Below are positions 32,599-45,894 of a DNA stretch of 64,000 nt, piece after piece. The notes beneath the pieces were generated by a model, which was given only the letters and a program-made list of their open reading frames with translations, was not told where the DNA came from and ran no database searches. Made by a program: the position numbers and the translations under genes. The DNA comes from Rhyzopertha dominica (Eukaryota; Arthropoda; Insecta; Coleoptera; Bostrichidae). The DNA is taken from positions 434,001 to 498,000 of the forward strand of contig QCXZ01000047.1 of the NCBI GenBank assembly GCA_025024175.1, read 5' to 3'. Each line of letters starts with the position of its first letter. Within the stretch, counting starts at the first letter, position 1.

Positions 32599-35045
32599 GA
32601 CTGTGCCTTGATCCAAAAAAGTTAAATGAGTGCATTAAACGTGAATATTTTCAGATACCTACCTGCGAAGAAATTGCTTGTAACTTAAGTAACAAAGAAT
32701 ATTTTACAGTTCTGGACATGAAAGATGGTTTCTGGCAAATAGAACTTGATGACGAAAGTGCTGATTTATGTACCTTCAGTACTCCTTTTGGCCGTTACCA
32801 ATTTTTAAGATTACCCTTTGGAATTTGTTCCGCACCAGAAGTTTTCCAAAAGAAAAACCATGACATTTTCGGTGATCTAAATGGTGTAGGTATATATTTT
32901 GATGATCTAATAATAACTGGTAAAACAGAAATAGAACATGACCAAAATCTCAAAGCAGTCTTGGAAAAAGCAAAAAAATATAATTTGAAGTTTGATAAAG
33001 ACAAAGTACAATTCAAATCTAAAAATGTTACCTATATGGGTCAAAATTTTTCAAAAAATGGCATTACACCTAGTGAAAATTATATAAAAGCAATAACGGA
33101 TATGCCAATTCCTCAAAATAAGACAGAATTGCTTAGATTCTTAGGTTTAACAAAATTTTTGGCCAAATTTGTTCCTAACATGTTGTCCATAACTGGTCCT
33201 TTGAGAGATTTAACTAAACAAAATTCAGAATGGAAATGGACAGACAATCATACTAAATCAGTAACACAATTGAAATATTTGCTCACTCATGCACCGGTAT
33301 TGTCATTTTTTAATCCCCGTTTACCTGTTGAGATAGAAACTGATGCATCGAAAGGCGGATTAGGTGCCTGTTTATTACAAAATGGACATCCCGTGGCCTT
33401 TGCATCAAGAAGCCTTACTGCCACAGAGCAGAGATATGCCATAATAGAGAAAGAAGCCTTGGGAATTCTTTTTGCTGTTCAGAAATTCCATTATTTTATA
33501 TATGGCTTAAAAGATATTAAAATTACTACTGATCACTCACCTTTAGTGTCAATCTTTAAAAAAGACTTAATTTCTATTACACCGAGATTGCAACGTATAC
33601 GCCTTCGTTTATTGCAATATAATTTGACCTTAAATTACAAGCCAGGAAAATATATGTTCGTCTCAGATACTTTATCAAGAGCATTTCTTAATGACATATT
33701 TCCCAACAGTGATGTTGAATTGGAACATTCTATACATGCTCTTGTTAATCACTTGCCTATGTCTGAAGCTAAAAAAGAAGAGTTTAGGAAAGCAACTAAA
33801 AATGATGCTGTATTGAGTACGATAATCACTTATATTTCAACACAATGGCCACTAAATAAAAATTTAACTCCCGAATTTGTCAGAATTTACCATAAATTAA
33901 GAGAAAATATTACCTTGTGTGATGGTCTTTTATTTTTAGGCTATAAAATAATTGTTCCTTCTTCTCTACGCTCAGAGATGCTTAAATTAATACATGAAGG
34001 TCATACCGGCATAGAGAAATGTAAATCCCGTGCAAGACAGATATTGTATTGGCCTAACATGTCTAAAGATATAGAAGAACACGTTAAGTCATGCAAAATG
34101 TGTGAAAAATTTCAAAGAAAAAATTGTAAGGAAACATTACATGCATTTCCAGTTCCCGAAAGACCATGGCAACGTGTAGGCACAGATATTTTCTCTTATG
34201 GAAACAAACCCTATTTAGTATTATACGATGCATACTCAAATTGGCTAGAACTCTTAAAACTAAAGGACAAATCTGCAAAATCAGTTATTACGAAACTAAA
34301 GTCAATTTTTGCAAGATATGGTTCACCAGACGATTTAATATGTGATAATATACCATTTCAAAGTTATGTATTTCAAAATTTCTCAAATGAATGGAATTTC
34401 AATATATCAACTAGAAGTCCCAACTACCCTCGCTCTAATGGCCTTGCTGAAAAAGCAGTAGCGATTTGTAAGAATTTTCTAAAAAAAGCTACTGAAGAGA
34501 AAAAAGATATATACATATCGTTGCTTGAATACAGAAATTCCCCACTTAAAAATGTAGGTTTTTCACCTAGCGAACTGTTTATGAATCGTTTATGTAAGAC
34601 TAAGATACCTGTTTCAGCCGAGTTATTAAAGCCTAAACTACACCCTGACATACAAAAACGTCTACAAGCTAAACAGAATATTGCCAAACATTATTTTAAC
34701 AGGCATGCTCGAGATTTATCACCTTTGAATGCTGAAAATAATGTAGTTGTATATGACCATATAAAAAAGACATGGCAGTCTGGCAAAGTTGTTAGCCCAC
34801 ATGAGACTCCCAGGTCTTATATTGTTAAAGATCAGCAACAAAATATTGTCAGAAGAAACCGTATTGATTTAAGGCATTCACGTAATATGTATAAACCTGT
34901 CACTGATAATAACAGTCTCATGCCTGAAGAGATTGTAGCTAATATTAATCCTAATGTTGATCTACCTAGCTCTGTACAACCAGAATTACCTACTGTTACA
35001 CGATCAGGACGCGTAGTTAGAAAACCTATTAAGTTAGATTTATGA
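32599..35045 (+). CDS. Gypsy Pol: reverse transcriptase, RNase H, integrase
   Basis: The frame is open from just after the break, and an internal ATG gives 775 codons from 32718. Reverse transcriptase: LDMKDGFWQIELDD, FLRLPFGICSAPEVFQ and the catalytic IYFDDLI. RNase H: IETDASKGGLGACLL, IIEKEALGILFAVQKF and ITTDHSPLVS. Integrase: the HHCC finger (HEGHTGIEKCK, then CKMCEKFQ), GTDIFSY with the first Asp, LICDNIPFQS with the second (usual DNG reads DNI) and PRSNGLAEKAV with the Glu. A C-terminal tail ends TRSGRVVRKPIKLDL. The DNI change next to the second Asp is unusual and could lower activity. Confidence 0.93.
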
Positions 35046-35057
35046 TATGCGGAGGGA

Positions 35058-35223
35058 TGTAATATAATAGCATCAATGTAATTAGGGACATCCAAGTATG
35101 CCGCATTCATTGTAATGTCTAATGAGTTTTTGTTAATTGTCTAGATTGTCAATATAAAACTTTATTAAAACTTAATGCTTGTTTCATTGGCATCTTGGAA
35201 GCCAAACCCAAGCATATAATACA
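35058..35223 (+). repeat. 3' LTR of the recent Gypsy element
   Basis: Same ends as the 5' LTR. Visible differences are gccgcg/gccgca near 35100 and caaag/cccaag near 35210. Confidence 0.95.
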
Positions 35224-35228
35224 CCATA

Positions 35229-36849
35229 TACCTGAGGCTCTTGTATTCAGTTTACTGTTTTTACTGTTTAATTTATGTTTGCAAACAGTAAGATTTGTGC
35301 TTATTAACATAACAGGTAAAACCTTCTAAAACAAATAATGTCTATGTCCACCTTTACAGTCAATTTTACAAAAACATTAAAGCTATATCTTAATCAATAT
35401 ATTTTGTGGTTAATGGTAATAATATTAAGACAGAAATTCTTATCTATTTTGTGTCCTGCTAGATTCTACAACATTTGTATACATAATTGTCATCAGTACA
35501 ACTAACACTAACTTACACTCTTGCACTAAAGTATAGTGCTGTAAAACTGGGCTGGCAGATAATTACGACTTGCATTGCATGCATAATAATAATGTTTGGA
35601 ACAGTTTTTGTTTCTCGAATTATTATATGATGAGAAACACAGTTATCGCCTGTCTTTGTTGTTTTAGTTTTGTTAGAAATATTTTTAGTATTATTTAAAA
35701 TTTTCAAACCCGTAGCTCATGCAACCAGTTGGGCGTACAGTTTTGAACAAAACTTTCAGCTCACAAACAGCTTTAATGTGGAGTGGTGTATAACCGACGT
35801 GTCGCTTCATTGTCGCATTGGTGTGTGTTGGTCCATCGTCGTGTCGTTCCATCGTCGCGCTTCGATAACGGTTTATAGCATTGCGTGAGTACTCTTATTC
35901 TTTATGCTCTAAGCTGATACTCAGATCGACAATCACAAAAACAATGTTCTTTCTAATTTTTCTTGCGACATGGCAACCCCGCTCGCGTCACAGTGGTAGT
36001 TCTTTTGGTTGGTCTTGGTAGTTCTACTTGTGCAATCTTCATTGCGTCTGGCTGGCCAGCTGAGCTTGTTTTGCTTGATGGGTTTTGGGCCTTGGCCTTG
36101 GCGTGTGGCGTTGTTTTAAAGTAGATTGTTTGGGTTTTGGCCACCATTTTGTGGATGCATCTTAGTGTGTTCCTCTTTTGTGTTTTTACGTGGTAATCGT
36201 GCAATACTTAATTGTGGAAATGAATATGCAGAAATGTAACCTAAGCTGTAAGAGATCACCGAATCGTTAGTGTATCGACGTCTCTTCATTAACCATAGGT
36301 AAGTAGTTATGGTAATTTTGCATAAATTCTTTTGTACAAATGTTATATGATATATTATTTTAAATAATATCCTTGTTAATGGTAACGTTAGGTACTGGAT
36401 GCAGCATGCATTCTACACCCACTTTTAGGTAGATGGTTGGTAAATTGATTAAAATTCAATACATTCCTTGTGATATTGCATTGCATTCTGAACGAAATCC
36501 CCGCTTATGCTATATTTGGTTAATAAATTAAGGAATATGAAAGTTTATTAGAACGTAAAATAAAACAGAAGTTAAAAAACATCTTCATTATACCTTTCGT
36601 AGTACATCATCATTACATTGAATTTGCATTGTTCGATTCAACTAATAGAATTGCTAAATTATTTAACATATTTGAAATTAAGTAAGTTTTCATTCATCAA
36701 TCAAGTTGTACATATTGTTGATTTTTATGTTTTTTATCTTCTAGTTCCAAATATTATGTCAGATGCAAGGTCTCAACCACTCAATATTAAATATCTTGTG
36801 AATAAACTGCACAAAAGAGAGGCAAATCTTTGATTGTCCAACTCGTGTC
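35229..36849. other. No coding gene; two possible non-coding first exons
   Basis: Two less AT-rich blocks each end in a strong 5' splice site: about 35770-35884 followed by 'gtgagtac', and about 35953-36298 followed by 'gtaagtag'. The open minus-strand frame at 35953-36204 has no recognised motif. They may be alternative first exons of a host gene running rightwards, but nothing downstream confirms this. Confidence 0.3.
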
Positions 36850-37262
36850 AATCAATCCATACTTGTAAGAAAAACATTTATTTTGAAATCGCCCTTAGCA
36901 CTGCTTTCATCGAAATGTCCTGTTGTTTGCACATTGTTCTTCAGCGTACCCAAAGGCATTGTAGATGCCAAAAAAAAGTGGTCAATCTCTTGTAGAAATG
37001 TAAATAATTTTTAGATTCATTACCACTTTAGCCGTCGAAGTTTCAGCTAGATCCAGAAAATGAGCTGAACAGGGCATAAATTCAACAAATTTGTTTGCAC
37101 TCTTAATTTTGGCTTGGAGCCTGGAATAGGCTTGTGACATATTCGGAGGGAAGCTAAGGTGTTAGTTATAGCAGCATACAATTCAGATTTATGTGCAGCA
37201 TTTGATACAAATGTTAGAGGAATATCTCTATTGGTATTCCACATTCTTAGACATATCTCATG
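36850..37262 (-). pseudogene. hAT-family (ZMYM5-like / DUF4371-type) transposase relic
   Basis: Minus-strand translation gives NKFVEFMPCSAHFLDLAET, the 'PCxAHxLNL' block of the RNase H-fold transposases annotated in animals as zinc finger MYM-type-like proteins. It is followed by a run with IYNAFGYAEEQCANN. Stops and frameshifts break it throughout. It is a short remnant without identifiable ends. Confidence 0.6.
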
Positions 37263-40200
37263 ACAATCAATAACTGTTGTCAGGTGTTGAGTAGGTATAC
37301 AATTATTGAGAAATATTTAGTTGCTCTTACTAATGGCAGATATAACTTCTCTGTACTTCTGAGTGATTACATGTATTATTTTGTACATTGTGAACAGAAG
37401 AAAATTTGGTTTTGCTGCTACGGGCTTCCATTTAGGTGCTCCTTCAAAAATGTGATCATTTCCTCTCAGCAAAAAACCATGACTGGTTAACTTTTTATGA
37501 TGAGAACGCATAAAACTACCACCGTCCAGTTATAATTTTTTGAGCCATTTACACTAAGTATATGGCCTAAATTTTTATTAGAAACTCTGGCTCAGCTTAT
37601 GTTTAACTGAAATTATGAAAGAAATGTTTATTTAGTATTTAGAAGCCTTCCTGAATATAGTCACAATTTTTAATTCTGCGGAAATGCTTAATTTTGATTT
37701 TCTCCACTTGAGAATAACTGAAACCAGTTACATGAGAATAGATGTTGATTTTACATTCTAGATAATTTTCTAAACATAAACATGCAAAAAACTTTTTGCA
37801 TAAATATACGATTTTTGTCTATCGATAAAATTTTGTTTATTTTAGAATGATTTGACCATATGTCCACATGCGTGGAGAAAAACGTTCATTTAAGTGTCAT
37901 TAAGATAGGAGCTCTCTTATTATATGTATATCAGGACTTATTACTTCAATGCAGGCAGCTCTGCCGATAGCTATTAAGCTGATTCATTGATCTGTGTTAA
38001 AGGTCAGGAAGAGGACTGAATTCAATTTTCATGTTTGTATTATCTTTTCAATCAAGTTTCGCCAAAATTTATTTATTACTTCAAGTTTTTAATTCTGATT
38101 AGTTTTAGATGTGTACATGTACATATACTCAGAATGGTATTTAGAATATAAAGTGAATTAAAATTTCTGCACAACTAATATCATTTATTCTAAACTTTAC
38201 AATATTTTATCAAAAAATGGCATATTTACACAAGAATTTTTTGTGGGTTTATGTTTAGGAGAGGGTCTAGACTGTAAAACAGAAACATGTTTTCATGTAA
38301 CTAATTTCAGTTTTTCTAAAGTCAGCAATACTAAAATAATGTATTTCTGCAGAAAAAGTTTTGTGATTTTGTATTTAAGGCGCCTTGTATGTACTGAAAA
38401 AGATATTTCTTATATATAATATGGTTTCAGATAAAAAAAAAATTCACCCGAATTCATTCTTAAACGAACAGTAACCTGAAACTTCATAACTTCAACCACG
38501 TTCATTTAAACAAATTTTTTTCGAATGAAAAATAATTTTAATTTCTTTGCAGGATTTTAGGACCTTTTTTTTTTGAAAATTTGTCATTGTAGGTTAGTCT
38601 ATTTATAAATCTGCACATGGTCCGTAAGTAGATAGTATTTTAGCGATTTAAAAAGATTTCTATGATTTCCTACGGATCTTACAGTTTCTTAGAAATTCAG
38701 GATTGCGAGTAGTATCACACAACTCTTAGAAGTATATAAAGTTCTTAAAGACTGTTAATAAACCTACAACAGTCAACATTTCAGCAAAGTATACTTTGAC
38801 CTCTTCAAGACTCAATATTGATACCACAATTATGTTTCTTAATTAAATGTATTTCATGTGTCAACTGTTCAGACACGTTGAAAAAATATCTAGAGCAATG
38901 TTAGCTGCATGTAGCTCACATTTGCAATACTTGATGAAATGGGTAAATCACGATGAATGAAAAATATACTTTTCTGAAAGGTAGGCTGACAATACACATT
39001 AGCTAAGAATATTATAGAAACACATTGACTCTGCTTACAATGGAATCAATTTCCTAATATCTTTATGAATTCACTAGACTAACTCATTTTCTTATTCTAC
39101 AAATTCATTAAATTTAGTGGTTTCCGGGGAATACATTTTTTAGCCTTAAAACTTGCAACACTACACATTTTATTGCATGTTTAATTTTCAAAGTCGATCA
39201 AAACTGCATAAAATCGAAAAAAACGGGTGAGTTATAAGTGCATTGCATTAAAGCGAGAATGAAAACTCACATGCATTTGTTGTTCATTACTTGCTTGCAG
39301 AATAGCAATGTCGATTAGTATTAAGTGACAAAAAGTTTTCATCTGTAGATTGCAGTAAAACTGGAACAATTTAAAATCTGCAAATAATAACTNTTTGTCT
39401 ATTGATACAAATCATGTTTTTGCTATTTTTTGGAATTGCTGATGTTTAAAAAGTGATTAGTTAGTCCCATTTGAAGTAATGTAACGTTTTTGTTATTTTT
39501 TAAACTCTCTTCGCTAATTCAAGATATTCAACAATTGCTTACTGAACAAAAGTGCCAGCAGGTTTAACCCATGTTACACAATTTCTCTTGAGATGTCATG
39601 GCTCGATTAGGTGTGTTAAATTGTAAATTGACTGATCACACTTTGAATATTTGCTTGCTTACTTCTTTATGTAATTTTTTTTAATGTCATATGCATATGT
39701 TTAATAACCATTTTTCCTGTTGTGCCCATTTTGATTGTTCTTTTATGCCACATGACATAATGGTTGAATTCCTTGGATAATAAGGGCGCAAATGACACAA
39801 AAAATATATATGGTTTGATTTAAAAAAATCTTTTGATAGCAATGGACTGTTCTGTTGTAATAACCTCAAAATAAAACTTTTTAAATCTTAAGGTACCAGA
39901 ATCAGCGTTTTTCGAATATCTGCAATTTACCCTTCTTTTGAATTTTATTTATTACTTTATTGCCTTCGTATATTTTTTTGCCTCAAATCTAGAAAATTTA
40001 ATATGCATTACAATCATTTTTACTACTTCCTTACACTTTCACTTCTTGTCAATACTCGTTCAGCCTGTTCGTCACAAATTTGAACAATTTGTTGCATTTC
40101 TTTCTTGCATATTTTACTTGTTGCTCTGCATCCAGTTTTTTTTTCAGACATATTAATACATTTAAATAATACTTTTAAAGTTTTTATAATGCACTGGACT

Positions 40201-41128
40201 TTCTACTTCAATTACATGCTGTTACCTTAAAAAATAGGCAAAAGGCACATTGAAGGATCAGTCAACATCTTCCCAAGAATAATTTTTATTGTGAATTTTA
40301 TTTTATATTCATTTTAAAATACTCAAATTGAAAACGGTTAACAAACGGACATTGAAGATTTATACTTACCAAAAATGATAAAAATGATTTTTTTTAGACC
40401 TAATTCAATGATTTTTACTTTTATTAAAATAAAGATCTAGCTTTGCCTAACTCTGATAGAAAGTGTTGACTTATCTTAGAGTATGTACTTAAAATAATAA
40501 TGACTTCCATAAAGAGTAATTTTTCATAAAAAAACAAATCTGATTTATATTAAAAATATTGTTTTTTGCTGATCTTTATGACAAGGGAGACAAGGCCACA
40601 TGCAGTCAAACACATCCTAGTCTACTGACCACCAAGATTTTTTCAAATGGGAGCCCTAATCAATCTATTACATTCTTGGTACATGGACTCAGTCAGAGTC
40701 CTATATGAAGACAGATCTAACTTTGTGACATTCACACATAAGGCACATGGGGCATAGCTGATGCTAGAATGGATGTTTAAATGTCCATCATAAATGCTGA
40801 TTTAACTGCCATGAATATTGGGCCATTAACTTAAGGTAATTTGAAATTTAATAATATAACAGTTTTAAAATGTTTAATTAGTTTTAATTGCAGAAGCACT
40901 AGCCGTTTATAACAGTTTAGTAGTGTGTTTCAGCTTTTTGCTTTTCTCTTTTTAATAAAGCTGAACCTAAAAAAGAATTTGGTGATTCATTTCAGTCTTA
41001 TTTTTTATATTGTATTAATAGGAAAGGAAAAACATATCTTTTAATTTATAGCTTTACGCTTAGAGCCGTTAAGGGGTTCAATGCAATAACCTGTGAAATC
41101 CATTTTAACAAAGCTTTCGGGAGAGATA
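37263..41128. other. Long AT-rich stretch, no gene recognised
   Basis: Nearly 4 kb of AT-rich DNA without a supported ORF, RNA gene or repeat boundary. It is the undisturbed left flank of the integrase-HECT transposon. Short ORFs such as 39938-40156 look like chance. Confidence 0.5.
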
Positions 41129-41134
41129 AAAAAC

Positions 41135-42115
41135 TATGGAACGCCGTTTTACTCTTTATTTGGAAATATTATAAAGTATCACAGAAATAAACTATCCTGT
41201 TAAATACGAAATATAAGTAATGTTTCCAAAGAAATATCAGAATTAAAATTATTGTTGTACAAATTGCACGGTATATTTTAGATACTTGCACATTTCTGTG
41301 CTTGTTTCATCGATATATCGTAACATAAACTGTATAAAAATACATTCTATATTTAAAATAACCTTTAAATTTAACGAGTATCCGTTTTATTCTCAACATT
41401 TTTAGGTTTGTTGAATTTTTGTGTTAGTTTTATTTTTGTTTGTTGGCATTTTTACCATATTCAAACGAATAATTTAAGCGATGGTTTAATTTATACTTTT
41501 GTTGAATTTAGGAGATTGTTTCATTTTTACGTATACCTTGCATTTGAGCAACTTGTTATTTCATTTCAACGATGTTGAATTTTTCAGATTGTTGAATTAA
41601 AATGATAGTTTGATATACGAGCTTCTTGCTATTAAATCTATCTTTTAAATGTATCCGAATTTTTGCGATTGTTGAATTTAATAGATTGTTTCCTTTTCGC
41701 GCACTCACTGCTTCCAAATAACTTGTTATTTAATTTAAAAGATTGTTATTTTCTAGATAGTTGAATTAAAATGTTTGTTTCATATACGAGTTACTCGCGA
41801 CTAAACTTGTGTATTATATTTCCCAATTCTTACGATTGTTGAATTTCTAAGATACATTTAAAAATATCAAGTATCGTTTTAATTCATACATTTAAAAATA
41901 TCAAGTATCATTTTAATTCATGTATATTTTTAATTCGGCGCTGCTGCTGGCGGAATTTTGTGTTACTACATACGTGGCTGTGTAAGTGTTGCTTTCTCAC
42001 TGCATAGTGCAAAATCCATAAATGCAGTGTTGCCAACTATTCAATTTATAGTATGTATACGATTCAATGGATAAGATCGTATTCAATTATACTTGTGCGG
42101 TAGTTTTAAATAAAA
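41135..42115. repeat. Left long terminal inverted repeat
   Basis: Pairs with the right repeat from 51148 inward to about 49630. It contains several AT-rich subrepeats of the form 'gttgaattta..gattgttt' between 41501 and 41840, and a short tandem duplication of 'catttaaaaatatcaagtat' at about 41867-41927. Confidence 0.9.
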
Positions 42116-42409
42116 ATCAACTTTGCACTTGGTTTATTATAAACAGTTATCGATTGCCACATATTATACGGCTGTAGTTGATAAATTGTATTAATGGTTG
42201 TATGTTTGAAAGTACAAGGTTATTGTTTACTAATTTAGTTTCCTTGGCAACTTGGCAACTGCTTGGTGCAAGGCGGGTGGCAAGGCGATAGGCGCGAATT
42301 AAAATTGTTAACATAAGCAATAACTTTATCTTTTATTATTATAGGTAAGTTGTATAGTTTATTATACGTTTGTGACTTTATTAATGCTTGTTAATTAACA
42401 GGCTACAAC

Positions 42410-43993
42410 ATGCCAGAACGTCGTCATAATTTGGTTTTAAGACGAATTAAAAGTTGTATCGAGCAAATAGGGCGTCTAATGGAAAACGAAAAGTTTGAGG
42501 ATGGGAGACGTTTAGCGAATAACTGCTTAATTAATCTTCGGCGAATAAAACCCTACTTAGCCAGAGATAAATATATGGCAATGGAGTCTTCTTTGACGAA
42601 CATTATTGAGTATTGTAAAGATGAGTCAACTGAAAGAGTAAATACTACCGAACATGCATATTCTGCAGAAAGGCATAGGTCAGGAGGTAATAATAACACT
42701 TACTACTTGTATGACAAGAAATATTATTTTAATTATTTAATTTAGGAAGAGGCCGTCCATCAGTTGTCATACCACGAGAACAGCTATTGTTTTTACACAG
42801 AGAAGGATATACAGCAAAAAGAATGTCGAAATTGTTGGGTTGCTCAGTAGCAGTAATATATCGTCAATTCTATAAGGAAGGAATAAAATTGCGTGACAAA
42901 TATACTAGAATTAGCGAAGATGAACTACATGCAAAAATAGCTGACTTATCTAGACGTTTCCCAAACAGTGGAAGTGAGGTTGATTCTATATTTTTTTTAT
43001 TTGGGAAGTGTAAATAATATTTATATATATAAATTTGCAGATGATGAATGCCATTTTAAAAACTGAAGGTTATTATATTCAGAGAAGTAGAATACGCCGA
43101 ACATTAAGTTTCGTAAACCCCGAAGAAACAGCTGTTCGTTGGGGAAATACTGTGCAACGAAGAATATATTCAGTGCCAACACCAAATGCCTTATGGCATA
43201 TAGATGCCCACTTAAAATTGTCAAGGTAATAAATAACACACATTAAATTCGATCTGTTAGAATAATATACTGTTTATGAAATTGCAGATGGGGTTTTGTG
43301 ACTCACGCTTGCATCGACGGATATTCAAGAATGATTATATATGCAAGCTGTGCAACTTCGATTACTGCCAATACTGTTTTAAATTTGTTTGTACCTGGTG
43401 TCAGAAAGTATGGTGTACCTTCACGAGTAAGATCAGACCATGGGTATGAAAATATTTTCGTGGCGTTACTCATGAACAGTCTCAGAGGACTCCAACGAGG
43501 AAGCCACATAGCAGGGAGATCGGTCCACAACCAAAGAGTTGAAAGGCTTTGGCGGGATTTATATTCTCAGGTTTTATCGTCATTCTATGAATTATTTCAC
43601 AGTTTTGAAAATAATGGAAGTTTAGACACAGAAAATGAAAAGCATATTTTTATTTTACACTATATCTTTTTGGATGTAATCAATAATGCTTTAACTAAAG
43701 AAAGAAGCACTCCTCGTCAATTATGGTTAAATGGAATGTTGAATAATATGTATTCATTCCACACTGCAACACAAGAAATATTTTTTGAACAATCAGTTCA
43801 TTTAAGGGAACGTATTCGTCAAATTTTTGGAAACGTGCAAGAAAATGTTGTTCGTCCTGAAGAAGGGTATTTATCTCGTTTTAGTGTGCAATTAGCTTTA
43901 ACGGAGCAGCAAGAAATGCTGCTGAAACAGATAAAGGTGGGGCCGCAAAGCCCAACCAGCAAATATCTTAGTGGAATTAATGTTTTAAATTAA
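42410..43993 (+). CDS. DD34E integrase-like transposase (four exons)
   Basis: Proposed exons are 42410-42686, 42746-42978, 43041-43225 and 43288-43993, with GT-AG introns of 59-62 bp. All junctions keep frame and give 466 residues. The N-terminus is basic-helical ([14 protein letters not shown]), then GRGRPS and a helix-turn-helix ([20 protein letters not shown]). The catalytic core is rve/integrase type: WHIDAHLKL (D225), VRSDHGYEN (D282) and [13 protein letters not shown] (E317), a DD34E triad. Such proteins are widespread in fish and invertebrates as 'integrase core domain' proteins. It would cut and join the element's ends in the nucleus. The third intron's donor is standard; the second ('gttgat') is weak but required by frame. 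No inactivating change is visible, so this copy may be functional. Confidence 0.9.
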
Positions 43994-44398
43994 CAGGAAT
44001 GTATTTTCATTGTACCAACAATAAACTATTAATATCCTATCTAGAGCATATTACATGTTATTATACCTAATCCTAAGACAATAACAAACATAGAAAGAAA
44101 ATAGTGCCATCAGTCTTCTAAAAGTCTCACGATTACTTCATTGCAAATCTGTCTTTATTTTAAATATAATTTAATTACATCCGTACGTTCTTAGAAGATT
44201 CAATATTTCATCACTAAAAGTGTTTTTTTGTAATAATCATATATACCTACATAAATATTGATTCAGAACCCTGTCAATCGATATTGATACCAAAGACAAT
44301 CTTATCACGTTTGGTAGTACTCGTGATGTCCTTTCTTAGTGTTGCGATGTATGGGGTAAGTAATTAAGAGATATGGTAAGTATTATCTTATATACTAA

Positions 44399-44544
44399 GG
44401 CCTGGTTGCATAAATATTGATCAAATTTGATCCAAGTTTAATCCGTGGTTGTTGCTATAGCAACACTAATTATTCATGACGTCGCTAGCAATGACCGCGG
44501 ATTAAGCTAGGATTAACTTTGATCCACGTTTGTGCACTTGGTCC
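44399..44544. mobile_element. MITE, degenerate copy
   Basis: Starts 'ggcctggttgcataaatatt' and ends 'acgtttgtgcacttggtcc', an imperfect inverted repeat, with inner palindromic blocks 'gatcaaatttgatcc'. Same family as the neighbour at 44558. It lies in the spacer between the two convergent genes. Confidence 0.7.
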
Positions 44545-44557
44545 ATTATATGTCTTA

Positions 44558-44697
44558 GGGCCAGTTGCACAAATGCGGATCAATTTGATCGCGGTGTTAA
44601 CCTTAGATCAAACCATGGCAACAACCAATAAGAAGGCTTAAAATTCGTGGTTACCATGGTTTGATCTGAAATTGGTCCGTGTTTGTGCAACCGGCCC
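44558..44697. mobile_element. MITE
   Basis: A 140-bp block from 'gggccagttgcacaaa' to 'tttgtgcaaccggccc', a 16-bp inverted repeat with one mismatch. No coding capacity. Target duplication unclear (tta/ttg). Confidence 0.8.
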
Positions 44698-45894
44698 TTG
44701 GAGCTAGGAGAAAAAAAATAGAAATGACCAGGAGAAATTGCTGGAAATTTTCAAATTTGTACTTATTATAAACTATGTATATGACAAGTACAAACTAACA
44801 AAATGAATCAATTTGAAGCTAGCAACCGTGATTCAATTTTGCCATACTTTTCTGTTTGTAATCTCATCTTGCAGGGTGACTCGTAGGGATGGAGATTCTA
44901 TCAGCACTCAGGTACAGTCCGAAGATTGAAAATGACTTTATTCAACGGCTTCCGCACGGTGCATGCCACAGGGAATCACAAAAATTCAAGCTCTATCCCG
45001 CTCTCTGACCTTTGTTCAACTTTGGCAGTTAAACAGTGGGACCAATTAATAGAAGTATTTGTACCTTAGATTAGACTAATAAAAGAAGCTGTAATAAATT
45101 ACGTATTACCAATAAACAAAAGTGCGTTTTTTTTTTTTAGACTTACATCAGTTGTTCAGCCTCCGACAAGAAAAATGCAACTTGCTTTATAAATTCCCAA
45201 AGAGCAATCGTATAAAACGACAAAATAAACTGCCATGTAAATGCAATTCTTACTACAAAAATTGTTTCTAGAACCGATTTTTACCAATTCGTATTAAACC
45301 AGTAATTTGAGACACTTGTACTAGCGAGTGAACACATTCGTCTATCCTCGCTGCGATTCTTTTCGATCAGACCCTTTTTTTTCCACAAAAACAAAAATGC
45401 ACAGTAAAAGTCTGCAGATAGTTCACCCAAGGTAGCACCCATCATCAGATCACTATTTATTAAAAGATTTTGGATTAAATGTGCCGTAATATGTTGAAAT
45501 AGGAAGTAATATCTAACTTTTGGCTTAAATAATTTAAATTGTGCTGAGCGCATGGGGGCGCTTTCTGAAAATTTTACCCAAACATCAATTTTTTAAAAAA
45601 TATCAAATATATTGGAATTTTTACTTCCTTGAAAAGAAAAATTCAGTTGGGAAAAAAAGGAGAAGTAGTCATATAAAATTTAATAAACAATGTTACATAA
45701 TTTACATAANAAACAAAAAAAAAAAGAATTCATCTGACAAGTATATCTAAACCAAGTATCACACAAAAAACTTAACACTATAAATCCATAAAAAATAAAC
45801 TCAAAATATCACAATATTAAAAAAACACAAAAAAACTGTTTTTTCCATTTTCACAAGTTAAACATAATTCAGGTCATAAAGTAATGCAAAATCA
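44698..45894. other. Spacer between the convergent transposon genes
   Basis: No supported gene. ORFs at 45281-45553 (minus) and 45541-45750 have no family motif. It probably holds the 3' UTRs of the integrase and HECT genes. Confidence 0.4.

Larger units (their letters stand above)
30809..35223 (+). mobile_element. Ty3/Gypsy retrotransposon, nearly intact and recent
   Basis: Two 166-bp LTRs differ at only two or three positions. 'ccata' flanks both sides (30804-30808 and 35224-35228), a perfect 5-bp target duplication. The primer-binding-type stretch 'tggtgtcaggttt' follows the 5' LTR, and the purine tract 'gcggaggga' precedes the 3' LTR. Only one frame break is seen in the 4-kb gag-pol. No envelope gene is present. 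It is 4,415 bp long. Confidence 0.95.
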
